NCBI GenBank assembly: GCA_028533045.1
Contig: JAQQAP010000005.1
Coordinates: 96,829-160,828, forward strand
Direction: 5' to 3'
From: Spirochaetales bacterium
GTDB lineage: Bacteria; Spirochaetota; Spirochaetia; DSM-2461
DNA: 64,000 bases
Made by a program: the position numbers and the translations under genes. The number at the start of each line of letters is the position of its first letter. Position 1 is the first letter of the stretch. Of the stretch, positions 7,741-15,814 are shown piece after piece. The notes beneath the pieces were generated by a model, which ran no database searches, was not told the origin of the DNA, and saw nothing but the letters and a program-made list of their open reading frames with translations.

Positions 7741-8502
7741 ATGACTATAGCCGAATTTGACAGGTGGGCTCGGTCTTGCCTGAAAATCGATGAGATGGCC
7801 GGGAAGGATTATTCCCTTAACGGTTTACAAGTGGGAGACTCTACCACAGAAATAAAGAAGATTGCCTTCGCCGTGGACGGTGTAAAAGCCGTTTTCGATC
7901 AAGCCGCAAAGGAGGGAGCTAACCTTCTTTTTGTTCATCACGGCCTTTTCTGGGGACGTGAGCAGGCCTTGACCGGTGTACATTACCACCGGGTAGCATC
8001 GCTTATAAAGAATGATGTGGCCCTCTACGCCGTACATCTTCCCCTGGATATGGATATGGAGCTGGGCAATAATATTGGTCTGGCCCGTCGATTGGGTCTG
8101 GAAAATGTGGAGCCCTTTGGCGATTTCCGAGGCAAGAAGATAGGTTGTATGGGAAGCCTCCCTCAGGCAGCCCGGCCGGAGGATTTGGTCATGAGACTCT
8201 TTGGTGGCTGGACTCCTGATGTGAGGATGCTCGACTTTGGCCCCGATGAAGTTAAGACGGTGGCCATGATTTCCGGCGGCGCACCGGACGATGTCGCCCA
8301 AGCTATCGAATTGGGGGCTGACCTGTACATTACCGGCGAATCGAAGCATTCCGTTTACCACCTTTGTAAGGAAGCGGGCATCAATGTGATTTACGGCGGC
8401 CATTACCGAACGGAAACGGACGGTGTATTAAGCGTTAAAAAGAAAGTAGAAAACGAATTGGGCCTGGAAACGGTCTATATAGATATTCCCTCGGGATATT
8501 AA
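7741..8502 (+). CDS. Nif3-like dinuclear metal centre protein
   Basis: 253-residue member of the NIF3/YbgI family, toroidal hexamers with a two-metal site, of unsettled function (the GTP cyclohydrolase I type 2 label is common but doubtful). Metal-ligand motifs are in place: LLFVHHGLFW near residue 65, YAVHLPLDM near 97, and GGHYRTE near 220. The ATG has no ribosome site and follows a textbook -10 at 6 nt, so the mRNA should be leaderless. lspA follows after 14 nt with its own strong Shine-Dalgarno, so they are co-transcribed. Confidence 0.92.
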   Translation: MTIAEFDRWARSCLKIDEMAGKDYSLNGLQVGDSTTEIKKIAFAVDGVKAVFDQAAKEGANLLFVHHGLFWGREQALTGVHYHRVASLIKNDVALYAVHLPLDMDMELGNNIGLARRLGLENVEPFGDFRGKKIGCMGSLPQAARPEDLVMRLFGGWTPDVRMLDFGPDEVKTVAMISGGAPDDVAQAIELGADLYITGESKHSVYHLCKEAGINVIYGGHYRTETDGVLSVKKKVENELGLETVYIDIPSGY

Positions 8503-8516
8503 TTAAGGAGACATCA

Positions 8517-9050
8517 TTGCTGGATAAAAAACGGCTTCAGCCATTTATTCTAACCATAGTTGTAGTATTGCTCGATCAGATTACCAAACTGATTATCATA
8601 AAAACCATTCCCGCCTATGATTGGGACAGTTTTATTAATGTCATAGGGGACGATTTTTTCCGAATCATCCATGTGAAAAACCTGGGAGTAGCCTTTAGCA
8701 TGGGAAGCGGCCTCCCCGATATTTTCCGATTTGTGTTAATGAAAATCCTGCCTCTTCTGGTTTTGGCCTGGGTGGGCTGGATGGTCTATCATCGTGAGAA
8801 GGAAGGGCTGACCGTATTTCAGAGCTGGCTTCTGGCCGGTGTGATCGGCGGGGGACTGGGAAATCTCATCGACCGGTTTTTCCGACCCGACGGCGTAGTA
8901 GACTTCCTGGATGTCAAGTTTTACGGTCTCTTTGGCCTGGAACGATGGCCTACCTTTAATGTGGCCGATGCGGCTGTGGTGGTAACGGTTATTCTTCTCC
9001 TTATCTCACTGCTGTGCCAGGCCGTCAAGAAGAAGGACTCCCATGAATAA
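8517..9050 (+). CDS. lspA: Lipoprotein signal peptidase II
   Basis: 177-residue inner-membrane aspartyl protease that removes signal peptides from diacylglyceryl-modified prolipoproteins such as the lipoproteins in this window. Four hydrophobic segments are visible. Family motifs are DQITK near residue 20, KNLGVAFS near 54, GGGLGNLIDR with catalytic D119, and FNVADAAV with catalytic D151. The TTG start follows AAGGAG at 7 nt. It overlaps the next small membrane-protein gene by 8 bases. Confidence 0.96.
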   Translation: MLDKKRLQPFILTIVVVLLDQITKLIIIKTIPAYDWDSFINVIGDDFFRIIHVKNLGVAFSMGSGLPDIFRFVLMKILPLLVLAWVGWMVYHREKEGLTVFQSWLLAGVIGGGLGNLIDRFFRPDGVVDFLDVKFYGLFGLERWPTFNVADAAVVVTVILLLISLLCQAVKKKDSHE

Positions 9051-9312
9051 GACCGTAAACACCATACTCTTTATGGTGGCGGCGACCCTATTAAATCTGA
9101 TATTGATCTCTCTGATTTTTTTGGTTTTAATTTACCTTTTTTCCCAGATTTTGAGTGAAGAGAGTGGGACCCATGTGGTGACCATTACCTATCTTTTTTC
9201 CATCTTTGTCGCAGTGGGAGGGGGCTTTTTCCTTTACCATAAGATTATTGGATGGATAAATAAAAAGTGGCCTATGGATCGGTACCTTCATAGTAGAGTC
9301 CGTGAAAAATAA
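9043..9312 (+). CDS. Small two-helix membrane protein
   Basis: 89 residues with two hydrophobic segments (about 8-34 and 46-66) and a basic C-terminal tail. I do not recognise the family. It overlaps the lspA stop by 8 bases and is probably translated by coupling. Position suggests an accessory membrane role, but nothing in the sequence defines it. Confidence 0.65.
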   Translation: MNKTVNTILFMVAATLLNLILISLIFLVLIYLFSQILSEESGTHVVTITYLFSIFVAVGGGFFLYHKIIGWINKKWPMDRYLHSRVREK

Positions 9313-9401
9313 AATTGTTGCTTTTTTTAGTTATACAGTTCAATATTCACATGAAGGACATATGTGTTCTTAAATCTTTGAGCAAATAAAGAGGGTATTT
9401 T

Positions 9402-9944
9402 GTGAACAAAAAATTATTGATTGTTATCTTTATCGTTTTAAGTCTGGTGGCGGGGTGTACTTCTCTGCCAACACCTTCCTCTAGTGAAGATACTTTGGGC
9501 GTGTTTTATTTAATTAATGAAATTGAATCCCAGTACACAGGTGATGGTTATCTGATTCCCATAAATTATCATTTTATTATTTCATCAATGAATACCAATG
9601 AAGAAGTAAAAGTAGTTGAGCTTCCCTATAACGCTGATTTTGCCCTGATTAAAAATCTTGACGCCGGTGCATATTATGTTTCTGCTTTTTATTCTCAACT
9701 AGAGAGTGGAGAGAAAGGAGAGCCCTATCCTTTAAATAAGGAATATTGTCAGTTTACTTTAAATCCGGGGCAGCTAACTGTTGTTCCTAAGGCTTTTGGA
9801 ACAGTTGTTTTTGAGGATGGAGGGGATACATACTTTAAAATACAGGCTTATGATTTACCACCTGAATTAGTTCGAAGTGTTACTGTTTCATTACTGGAAG
9901 ATAAATATCCCGAAGAAATGGCAGTTTGGACAATCGCCGAATAA
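9402..9944 (+). CDS. Hypothetical lipoprotein
   Basis: 180 residues with a clear lipoprotein leader (MNKKLLIVIFIVLSLVAGC, lipobox VAGC at C19). The remainder looks like a beta-rich periplasmic or surface domain that I cannot assign. GTG 9402 was chosen because GAGGG lies 6 nt upstream. The AT-rich coding sequence differs from the more G+C-rich neighbours, which may mark it as recently acquired or weakly expressed. Confidence 0.7.
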   Translation: MNKKLLIVIFIVLSLVAGCTSLPTPSSSEDTLGVFYLINEIESQYTGDGYLIPINYHFIISSMNTNEEVKVVELPYNADFALIKNLDAGAYYVSAFYSQLESGEKGEPYPLNKEYCQFTLNPGQLTVVPKAFGTVVFEDGGDTYFKIQAYDLPPELVRSVTVSLLEDKYPEEMAVWTIAE

Positions 9945-9974
9945 AAAAGCGGGACCGCCCGGTCGGACGGTCCC
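9943..9974 (-). terminator. Terminator of the EF-G2-like gene
   Basis: GGGACCG (9951-9957) pairs with CGGTCCC (9968-9974). Read on the minus strand, the stem is followed by GC and six Ts. It lies between convergent genes. Confidence 0.8.
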
Positions 9975-10010
9975 AAAGACTCTCTCCCAATTAAATGAGC
10001 GGCTTTAAAG

Positions 10011-12065
10011 TTAAGCCTGCTCTCTCTTGGCAATAATTTGTTGGGCCACCTGGCCTGTTACGGGATTGTAATGGCTGAAGTCCATTTCAAAGGCTCCCGT
10101 TCCGGAGGTGATAGATTTTAAATCTATGGCGTAGCGGAGCAGTTCTCCCTGGGGAACCAGAGCCTTAATCTGGGTAATGCCGTTTCCCAATGAGCCCTGG
10201 TCTGTTACGGCCCCTCTCTTTGAGGAGAGGTCGGACATCACGTCACCCATAAACTTGTCTTCCACTATAACCGTCAGATTTACCATCGGTTCCAAAAGGG
10301 AGGGCTTGGCCTGCTCAAAGGCTGTTCTCAGAGCCTGTTTGGCCGCCAATTTAAAGGCCATTTCCGAGGAATCCACCGGATGTTCCTTTCCGTCCACAAT
10401 GGTAACGCCAATATCAACCATGGGATAACCGGCGAGGAATCCTTCCGTCATGGCTTCCCGCAGCCCCTTTTCTATACCGGGCATGTAACCTTTGGAAATG
10501 GAGCCGCCCTTGATGGCATTATTCATAGAGAAATCCATTCCCCTTTCCAGAGGGGCCACATTAATAACGACCCTTCCGTACTGACCGTGACCGCCGGACT
10601 GCTTCTTGTGGGTGTATTCCACGTTTTGTACCGATTTGCCAATGGTTTCCCTATAGGCGACACCGGGTACGCGGGTTGTTACTTCAATCTTGTTTTCCTT
10701 AAGGATTTTCCCCAGAATCGTATCGATATGAAGTTCACCCATTCCGGATATAACCGTTTCCTTGGTCTCCTCGTTGTAGGCTAAGGTGAAGGTTAGATCC
10801 TGTTCGGCCACTTTATGCAGCTGATCGGCCAACTTATCTTCATCCTTCTGGTTCTTTGCATTGATGGCCAGGCTGTGGATGGGGTGGGGCAGAGCCAGAG
10901 CTTTAAAGTGTATAATGTTGTCCGCCATACAGAGGGTTTCGTTCGTTTTGATATCTTCAATTTTCGTCACGACGCAAAGATCCCCGGCCACAACCTCATT
11001 GGTTTCCTTAAGATCCTTTCCTTCGGAGAAATAGGTCTTACCAATCTTGATTTTTTTATCTTCCTGGGGATCATACACTTCCATCCCGGGAGTCAACTTG
11101 CCTGTAATAACTTTGATATAGGACATTTTCCCGGCGAACTTATCCAGGGAAGTCTTGAAGACAACACCGGAAAAGGGGCCGTCCGAAGAAACCATCACGG
11201 CCTTTTCTCCGGAAATACAGGGTTCTTCTACCCGTCCCGGTGCGGGAGATTCCTGGGCCATGAAATCCATAAGAGGTACAATGCCGGAATTTTCAAGAAC
11301 ACTGCCACAGAAAACGGGAATAAACTTATTGTCAAAAAGGCCTTCCCGGAGTCCCTGAATGGCCTCTTCTACGGATAGAGTACCCTCTTCAAAGAATTTT
11401 TCCGTCAGGTCGTCGTCCCCTACGGCAGCTTGTTCAATCATGGTGTCATGATACTCCTGAGCCTGTTCCTTGTACTCTGCGGGAATCTCTTCGGCCGCTT
11501 CCGGTTTCCCGGCGGAACCTTTGGGGTAGGCTTTCATATCCAACAGGTTAATCAGCCCTTTATAGTCTTCGCCCTGCCCCATGGGAATGGTGAGGGCTAT
11601 CGGCTTCAGCTTAAAATCGGAAAGATCTTCGAGGACTTTAAAGAAATCGGCCCTCTCCTTTTCCATTTTATTGACAAATACAACGCGGGGCATGTCGCGG
11701 GAATTCAAACGCCGCCACAGCTTGACCGTTTCAATCTGGAGACTGGAACGGGCCCCTACCAGAACTACAGCCGATTCGGCCGCTCTGAATGATGATACCA
11801 CTTCCCCCACAAAGTCGGACGCTCCCGGGGTGTCGAAGAGGTTGATTTTCGTACCCTTCCAGTCGAAGTGGGAAAGACTGGAATGGATGGACATCTTTTT
11901 CTCGATCTCCTCTTCCGTAAAATCGCTGACCGTTCGTCCCGATTCTACCGTCTCAGCCCGGGAAATCACACCGGCGTTGAAGAGAATTTCCTCAACAAGG
12001 GACGTCTTCCCCGTACTACCGTGGCCGCAAACTGCAATGTTTCTGATGCTATTGGTGTCAGCCAT
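10011..12065 (-). CDS. EF-G-like translational GTPase with altered G3 motif
   Basis: 684-residue protein with the full EF-G architecture: G domain, domain II (about 300-385), domains III-V and the C-terminal ferredoxin-like fold. The P-loop is GHGSTGKTS rather than GHIDAGKTT, G4 is NKME, and G3 is DTPGASDF where canonical EF-G has DTPGHVDF, so the catalytic histidine is alanine. This places it in the EF-G2/FusA2-like paralogue group, not the main translocase. The second of two adjacent ATGs (12065) is 7 nt from GGAGG; 12068 is the alternative. It is a single-gene unit ending in its own terminator. Confidence 0.88.
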   Translation of the reverse strand: MADTNSIRNIAVCGHGSTGKTSLVEEILFNAGVISRAETVESGRTVSDFTEEEIEKKMSIHSSLSHFDWKGTKINLFDTPGASDFVGEVVSSFRAAESAVVLVGARSSLQIETVKLWRRLNSRDMPRVVFVNKMEKERADFFKVLEDLSDFKLKPIALTIPMGQGEDYKGLINLLDMKAYPKGSAGKPEAAEEIPAEYKEQAQEYHDTMIEQAAVGDDDLTEKFFEEGTLSVEEAIQGLREGLFDNKFIPVFCGSVLENSGIVPLMDFMAQESPAPGRVEEPCISGEKAVMVSSDGPFSGVVFKTSLDKFAGKMSYIKVITGKLTPGMEVYDPQEDKKIKIGKTYFSEGKDLKETNEVVAGDLCVVTKIEDIKTNETLCMADNIIHFKALALPHPIHSLAINAKNQKDEDKLADQLHKVAEQDLTFTLAYNEETKETVISGMGELHIDTILGKILKENKIEVTTRVPGVAYRETIGKSVQNVEYTHKKQSGGHGQYGRVVINVAPLERGMDFSMNNAIKGGSISKGYMPGIEKGLREAMTEGFLAGYPMVDIGVTIVDGKEHPVDSSEMAFKLAAKQALRTAFEQAKPSLLEPMVNLTVIVEDKFMGDVMSDLSSKRGAVTDQGSLGNGITQIKALVPQGELLRYAIDLKSITSGTGAFEMDFSHYNPVTGQVAQQIIAKREQA

Positions 12066-12232
12066 CATCAAACCTCCTGAAAATACTGGGTATATATGAG
12101 CCAGGCTCATGAATTCATCATACGCCCGAATTTTTCACAGGTCAAATTTAATTTTAACCTAAAGTTAACAGGTGATTTATCGCAAATCAGGGTGGGGGGA
12201 ACATTACACTACTGAAATCATAGAGTAAAAAC

Positions 12233-12261
12233 TTGTTTTTTCATTGTGAGTGTACTATATT
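12233..12261 (+). promoter_or_regulatory. Promoter of the Cys-rich protein/U32 peptidase unit
   Basis: TTGTTT (12233-12238), 17-nt spacer, TATATT (12256-12261). The leader of about 80 nt contains a CGTTAT...ATAACG hairpin (about 12284-12301) before the GTG at 12346. Confidence 0.6.
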
Positions 12262-12345
12262 AAAAGAGTGAAGAAGATGTGCGTTATTTGAAGATAACGT
12301 GAAGAGGATTTTATTTAATAAACCTTAATTAAAAAGGAACAGCTA

Positions 12346-12612
12346 GTGAAGAAGAGAAGTGAACCGGCATCGGGGGCAGCTTCCTGCCCCCACTGTTCAA
12401 AGTGTCTTTCGTTTTTTACTTATGCCCGCGAGATTAGCGGGGAACTGGGGGATGTCCTGCAAAGTCTTTATTGTTGTAAGGATTATTCCCGTTGCGCCCG
12501 TTATTATATTTTGGAGCAGACCGAGGATGTGGATATTCCCGTTGATGTCTATCCGAACCAGGAAATGCGGGCCCATTCTATTGTACAAGAAGCTCAAAAT
12601 CGTTATTCTTGA
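12346..12612 (+). CDS. Small Cys-rich protein of unknown function
   Basis: 88 residues with SCPHCSKC near residue 13 and YCCKDYSRCARY near 42, a possible metal or iron-sulfur ligand set. I do not recognise a named family. The GTG start follows AAGGAAC. The stop lies 3 nt before the ATG of the U32 protein, whose own promoter -10 overlaps the last codons here. The pairing suggests a shared role, but that is inference. Confidence 0.65.
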   Translation: MKKRSEPASGAASCPHCSKCLSFFTYAREISGELGDVLQSLYCCKDYSRCARYYILEQTEDVDIPVDVYPNQEMRAHSIVQEAQNRYS

Positions 12613-12615
12613 CCC
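12581..12615 (+). promoter_or_regulatory. Leaderless promoter of the U32 peptidase gene, inside the upstream CDS
   Basis: TTGTAC (12581-12586), 17-nt spacer, TATTCT (12604-12609), 6 nt, ATG at 12616. The promoter lies within the last codons of the Cys-rich gene, and no Shine-Dalgarno sequence precedes the ATG. Confidence 0.6.
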
Positions 12616-13824
12616 ATGGAATTATTATCTCCCGCAGGCAGTATAGAAAAGCTTAAATATGCCTGGCTATACGGTGCCGATGCGGCTTACATAGGACTTC
12701 AAGGATTTTCCCTCCGCGCCAAGGCGGACAACTTTGCCAATCAACAGGCGGAGGCACAGAAAGAGGCTGACTTTATCAGGTCGATTAAGGGGGACAAGAA
12801 GCTTTATTGTGCCCTGAATATTTATTTTCATAATCAGGATTTGGCTCGGCTTGAAGAGAATCTGGATAACTTTGCGGCCTATCCCTTTGATGCCTTTATA
12901 ATCAGTGATATAGGTTTGCTTCCCCTTCTCAAACGACGTTTTCCCAATACGGAATTGCACCTCAGTACACAGGCTAATGCCACTAACGGGGAGGCGGTGA
13001 AGCTTTACGGCGATATGGGTTTTTCCCGTGTTATCCTGGGGCGGGAAGTTTCCCTTTCCGAGATAGAAACAATGAAGAAGGCCGCTCCCCACATCGAGTT
13101 GGAAGCCTTTGTTCACGGGGCCATGTGCCTGGCCTATTCGGGACGTTGTTTTCTTAGTTCCTGGATGACGGGACGGTCGGGGAATGACGGCAGCTGCGCC
13201 CACTCCTGCCGTTGGGATTATCGCGTTCTTGAAGAGGAGCAGCGCCCCGGCGAATATTATCCGGTTATTGAAAACGAGGGATTTACCACCATCATGTCCT
13301 CCAAGGATATCTGCATGATCGACCATCTTAAGGAGCTTCGCGATGCCGGGGTGGATTCGGTAAAGATAGAGGGGCGGATGAAGTCGATCTATTATGCCGC
13401 CGTGGTGACTCGGGCTTACCGAAAGGCTCTGGACAGGCTGGAAGGGGCGGAGGTTCCCGACTTTGACGGTTACCGGGAAGAGCTTAACAAGGTGAGTCAC
13501 CGGGAATTTTCTACGGGATTTTACTTTGGAAAGGAAGATGTGGAGAAGTCCACCGAGATCTCCTACGAACGGGAGTACACCTTTATGGGGTCCCTGGGAG
13601 AGGAAGTGGAGCCCGGTGTTTTTGCCCTGGATATCAAGAATAAAATCCGCAAGGACGATGTGCTCGAATTCATAGGCCCCGACGAACTTTATCTGGAAGA
13701 TCGGGACTGGACGATTTACGATGTTTTCGGAGAAGTACCCGAAGAAGCGGATCACGGGAAAATCTATACGATGCGACCGGGCATTAAAGCTTCCGAAGGG
13801 TATATCATTCGGAAAAAGAAGTAA
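12616..13824 (+). CDS. U32-family peptidase-like protein (RNA hydroxylation group)
   Basis: 402-residue member of the U32 family, whose studied members (TrhP/YegQ, TrhO-independent; RlhA) hydroxylate tRNA or 23S rRNA rather than act as simple proteases. The TIM-barrel start is MELLSPAGSIEKLKYAWLYG and the signature is EAFVHGAMCLAYSGRCFLSS near residue 160, followed by CAHSCRW, giving the conserved cysteine set. The C-terminal part (about 310-402) matches the small beta-domain of YegQ-like proteins. Which RNA is targeted cannot be decided here. Confidence 0.88.
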   Translation: MELLSPAGSIEKLKYAWLYGADAAYIGLQGFSLRAKADNFANQQAEAQKEADFIRSIKGDKKLYCALNIYFHNQDLARLEENLDNFAAYPFDAFIISDIGLLPLLKRRFPNTELHLSTQANATNGEAVKLYGDMGFSRVILGREVSLSEIETMKKAAPHIELEAFVHGAMCLAYSGRCFLSSWMTGRSGNDGSCAHSCRWDYRVLEEEQRPGEYYPVIENEGFTTIMSSKDICMIDHLKELRDAGVDSVKIEGRMKSIYYAAVVTRAYRKALDRLEGAEVPDFDGYREELNKVSHREFSTGFYFGKEDVEKSTEISYEREYTFMGSLGEEVEPGVFALDIKNKIRKDDVLEFIGPDELYLEDRDWTIYDVFGEVPEEADHGKIYTMRPGIKASEGYIIRKKK

Positions 13825-13841
13825 TCATCTAGGAGATGGCC

Positions 13842-15023
13842 ATGGATTTTAGCCTGGTGTTTGTTGTTATACTGTTGGGGGGATGGCTTTCGGGCCGGCT
13901 CTTCGGGAAAATAGGGCTACCCTCAATTTTGGGGATGGTTGTCTTTGGAATCGGGTGTTCCCTGTTTCTCACTTCCCATACTCCCCAGCTTCTTTGGGAT
14001 GTTGCCCCCTGTCTTAAATCCTTTGCCCTTATAGTTATACTTCTAAGAGCCGGTCTGGGGCTAAATAAGGACGCCCTAAAGAAGAACGGACGGATTGCTT
14101 TGTTGCTGGCCTTTCTTCCCTGTCTGGCCGAGGGGGCTGCTTTAACCCTGGCAATTCACTATGTTTTTCATTTTGATTTCTACACAGCCGGACTTACGGC
14201 CTTCATGCTTTCCGCTGTTTCGCCGGCTGTGATTGTTCCCTCCATGCTGGATCTCAAGTCCCGGGGGATAGGAAAAGAGAAGGATGTACCCACTATCATA
14301 CTGGCCGGGGCTTCGGTGGATGATGTGGTGGCCATTACCCTGTTTACGGTGTTTCTTGACCTGGCCCTCTCCGGGCAGGTAGATATTCTCCGGGCGGTTC
14401 TTTCCGTTCCCCTTTCTCTTGTGTTGGGAATTGCGGCCGGAGCGGCGGCGGGCTTTCTTCTATTACGCTTCTTCCGCCGCTACCACGAGGATATTCGTGC
14501 CACCGAGAAAACCCTGGTTTTGGTTATGGCCGGTACTCTTTTGGTGGATTTGGGGGATAGTGCCCATTTTGCCGCACTCATTGGTTTAATGACCATCGGT
14601 TTCATTGTATTGGAAAAATCGGAACTCATTGCTAAAGAGTTGGCGGGAAAGCTCTCTAAAATCTGGGTTTTTGCAGAGATAATCCTCTTTGTTCTCATAG
14701 GTTTTTCTTTGGATGTGACTGTTGCCCTTCACGGGGGGCTTAAGGCTCTGGCCGTTTTGGCCATAGGGCTGGCTTTTCGTTCTTTGGCCGTTTGGCTCTC
14801 TACGGCCGGCTCCCATTTAACCCGGCGGGAACGATTATTCTGTGTTATCGCCTATTTACCCAAGGCTACTGTTCAGGCCGCTTTGGGAGGTGTTGCCTTG
14901 AGCCGGGGTATCCCCGAGGGCGACACAATTCTGGCCCTGGCCGTTATGGCTATCCTGGTGACTACGCCGGTGGGATTGATTGGTATCCGGAAGTTGGGAA
15001 GGCCCCTGTTGGAAGGAGCCTGA
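13842..15023 (+). CDS. Cation:proton antiporter (CPA family)
   Basis: 393-residue inner-membrane protein with about 11-12 hydrophobic segments, resembling the Na+(K+)/H+ exchanger domain of the CPA1/CPA2 families. A conserved acidic membrane motif, ASVDDVVAITLF, lies near residue 165. There is no C-terminal TrkA domain, so it is a minimal exchanger. ATG 13842 is preferred over 13836 because AGGAG directly abuts the earlier ATG but lies 6 nt from this one. recO follows after 4 nt. Confidence 0.87.
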   Translation: MDFSLVFVVILLGGWLSGRLFGKIGLPSILGMVVFGIGCSLFLTSHTPQLLWDVAPCLKSFALIVILLRAGLGLNKDALKKNGRIALLLAFLPCLAEGAALTLAIHYVFHFDFYTAGLTAFMLSAVSPAVIVPSMLDLKSRGIGKEKDVPTIILAGASVDDVVAITLFTVFLDLALSGQVDILRAVLSVPLSLVLGIAAGAAAGFLLLRFFRRYHEDIRATEKTLVLVMAGTLLVDLGDSAHFAALIGLMTIGFIVLEKSELIAKELAGKLSKIWVFAEIILFVLIGFSLDVTVALHGGLKALAVLAIGLAFRSLAVWLSTAGSHLTRRERLFCVIAYLPKATVQAALGGVALSRGIPEGDTILALAVMAILVTTPVGLIGIRKLGRPLLEGA

Positions 15024-15027
15024 TTCT

Positions 15028-15777
15028 ATGGGCCGGGAAGAAAAGGAACAGATCATCATACTAAAAACCTATCCAGTGGGGGAGAACCACCGGGGAGTAA
15101 AACTTCTTACTCCCGGTAACGGCGTTCTCTCTGCCCTTGTCTATGGGGGAAACGGGAAGAACAGCAGTAAGAAAGGGGCGGTAATACCCTTTTGTTACGG
15201 CTGGGGAGAGCTGGTTCATGACCGGGCCCGGGGGCGTTACCAACTTAAGGAATTCGCTGTGGAATCCTCATTCAGCCCGATTCGGGAAGAGCTGCGGAAG
15301 ACTTATATCGCCAGTCTTTGGGCGGAGATGCTTATGGGATCCTACGGGGGAGGCCATCACGGACCGGAACTGTTTCTTCTTTTTCTTGAGGGGCTTCATT
15401 ATTTGGCCGAAGGGGAGGGAGAAACGGAGGACTTTCGTATAATGATCCGTTTTCTCTGGGATTACCTGGCTTTGAGTGGTGAAAGGCCCGATCCCTCCCG
15501 CTGCAGCCGCTGCGGGCGGCCTACCGGGGACGGACTGTTTCGCGACCAACGGGGACATATTTTCTGTTCCTCCTGCGCCCATTCGGGAATGGGGCGGCTT
15601 CCCCTGGGAATTGTTCCCTATCTGAATCGGGCGGATGATACGAATTGGGAGGAGTTCCTTAAAATCGGCATGGCCCTCCAGACTATGGATCAGTTAAAAA
15701 GGTGGCTGTTTGCGGTGATTCAGGACCATATGGGCTACCGGTTGAAAACTCTCAAAAGCGGCTCTTTTCTTCTTTAA
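15028..15777 (+). CDS. recO: DNA repair protein RecO
   Basis: 249-residue recombination mediator that works with RecR to load RecA on SSB-coated DNA. The N-terminal OB-fold region (IIILKTYPVGENHRGVKLLTP) is followed by helices and the zinc finger CSRCGRPTGDG...FCSSC (about residues 156-181). The start is set by AAGGAG 9 nt before ATG 15028. An in-frame extension back to 14980 would overlap the antiporter gene. Confidence 0.9.
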   Translation: MGREEKEQIIILKTYPVGENHRGVKLLTPGNGVLSALVYGGNGKNSSKKGAVIPFCYGWGELVHDRARGRYQLKEFAVESSFSPIREELRKTYIASLWAEMLMGSYGGGHHGPELFLLFLEGLHYLAEGEGETEDFRIMIRFLWDYLALSGERPDPSRCSRCGRPTGDGLFRDQRGHIFCSSCAHSGMGRLPLGIVPYLNRADDTNWEEFLKIGMALQTMDQLKRWLFAVIQDHMGYRLKTLKSGSFLL

Positions 15778-15780
15778 TTC

Positions 15781-15814
15781 TTGTGAAATCAGACAAATAA
15801 TGCTATTCTTGATT
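15781..15814 (+). promoter_or_regulatory. Leaderless promoter of the hybrid kinase gene
   Basis: TTGTGA (15781-15786), 17-nt spacer, TATTCT (15804-15809), then 5 nt to the ATG at 15815. An upstream in-frame ATG at 15800 lies between the two hexamers and would not be in the transcript. Confidence 0.65.

Noticed and set aside
15800..15814. Upstream ATG of the hybrid kinase
   Set aside because: It lies between the -35 and -10 hexamers, so it should not be transcribed.
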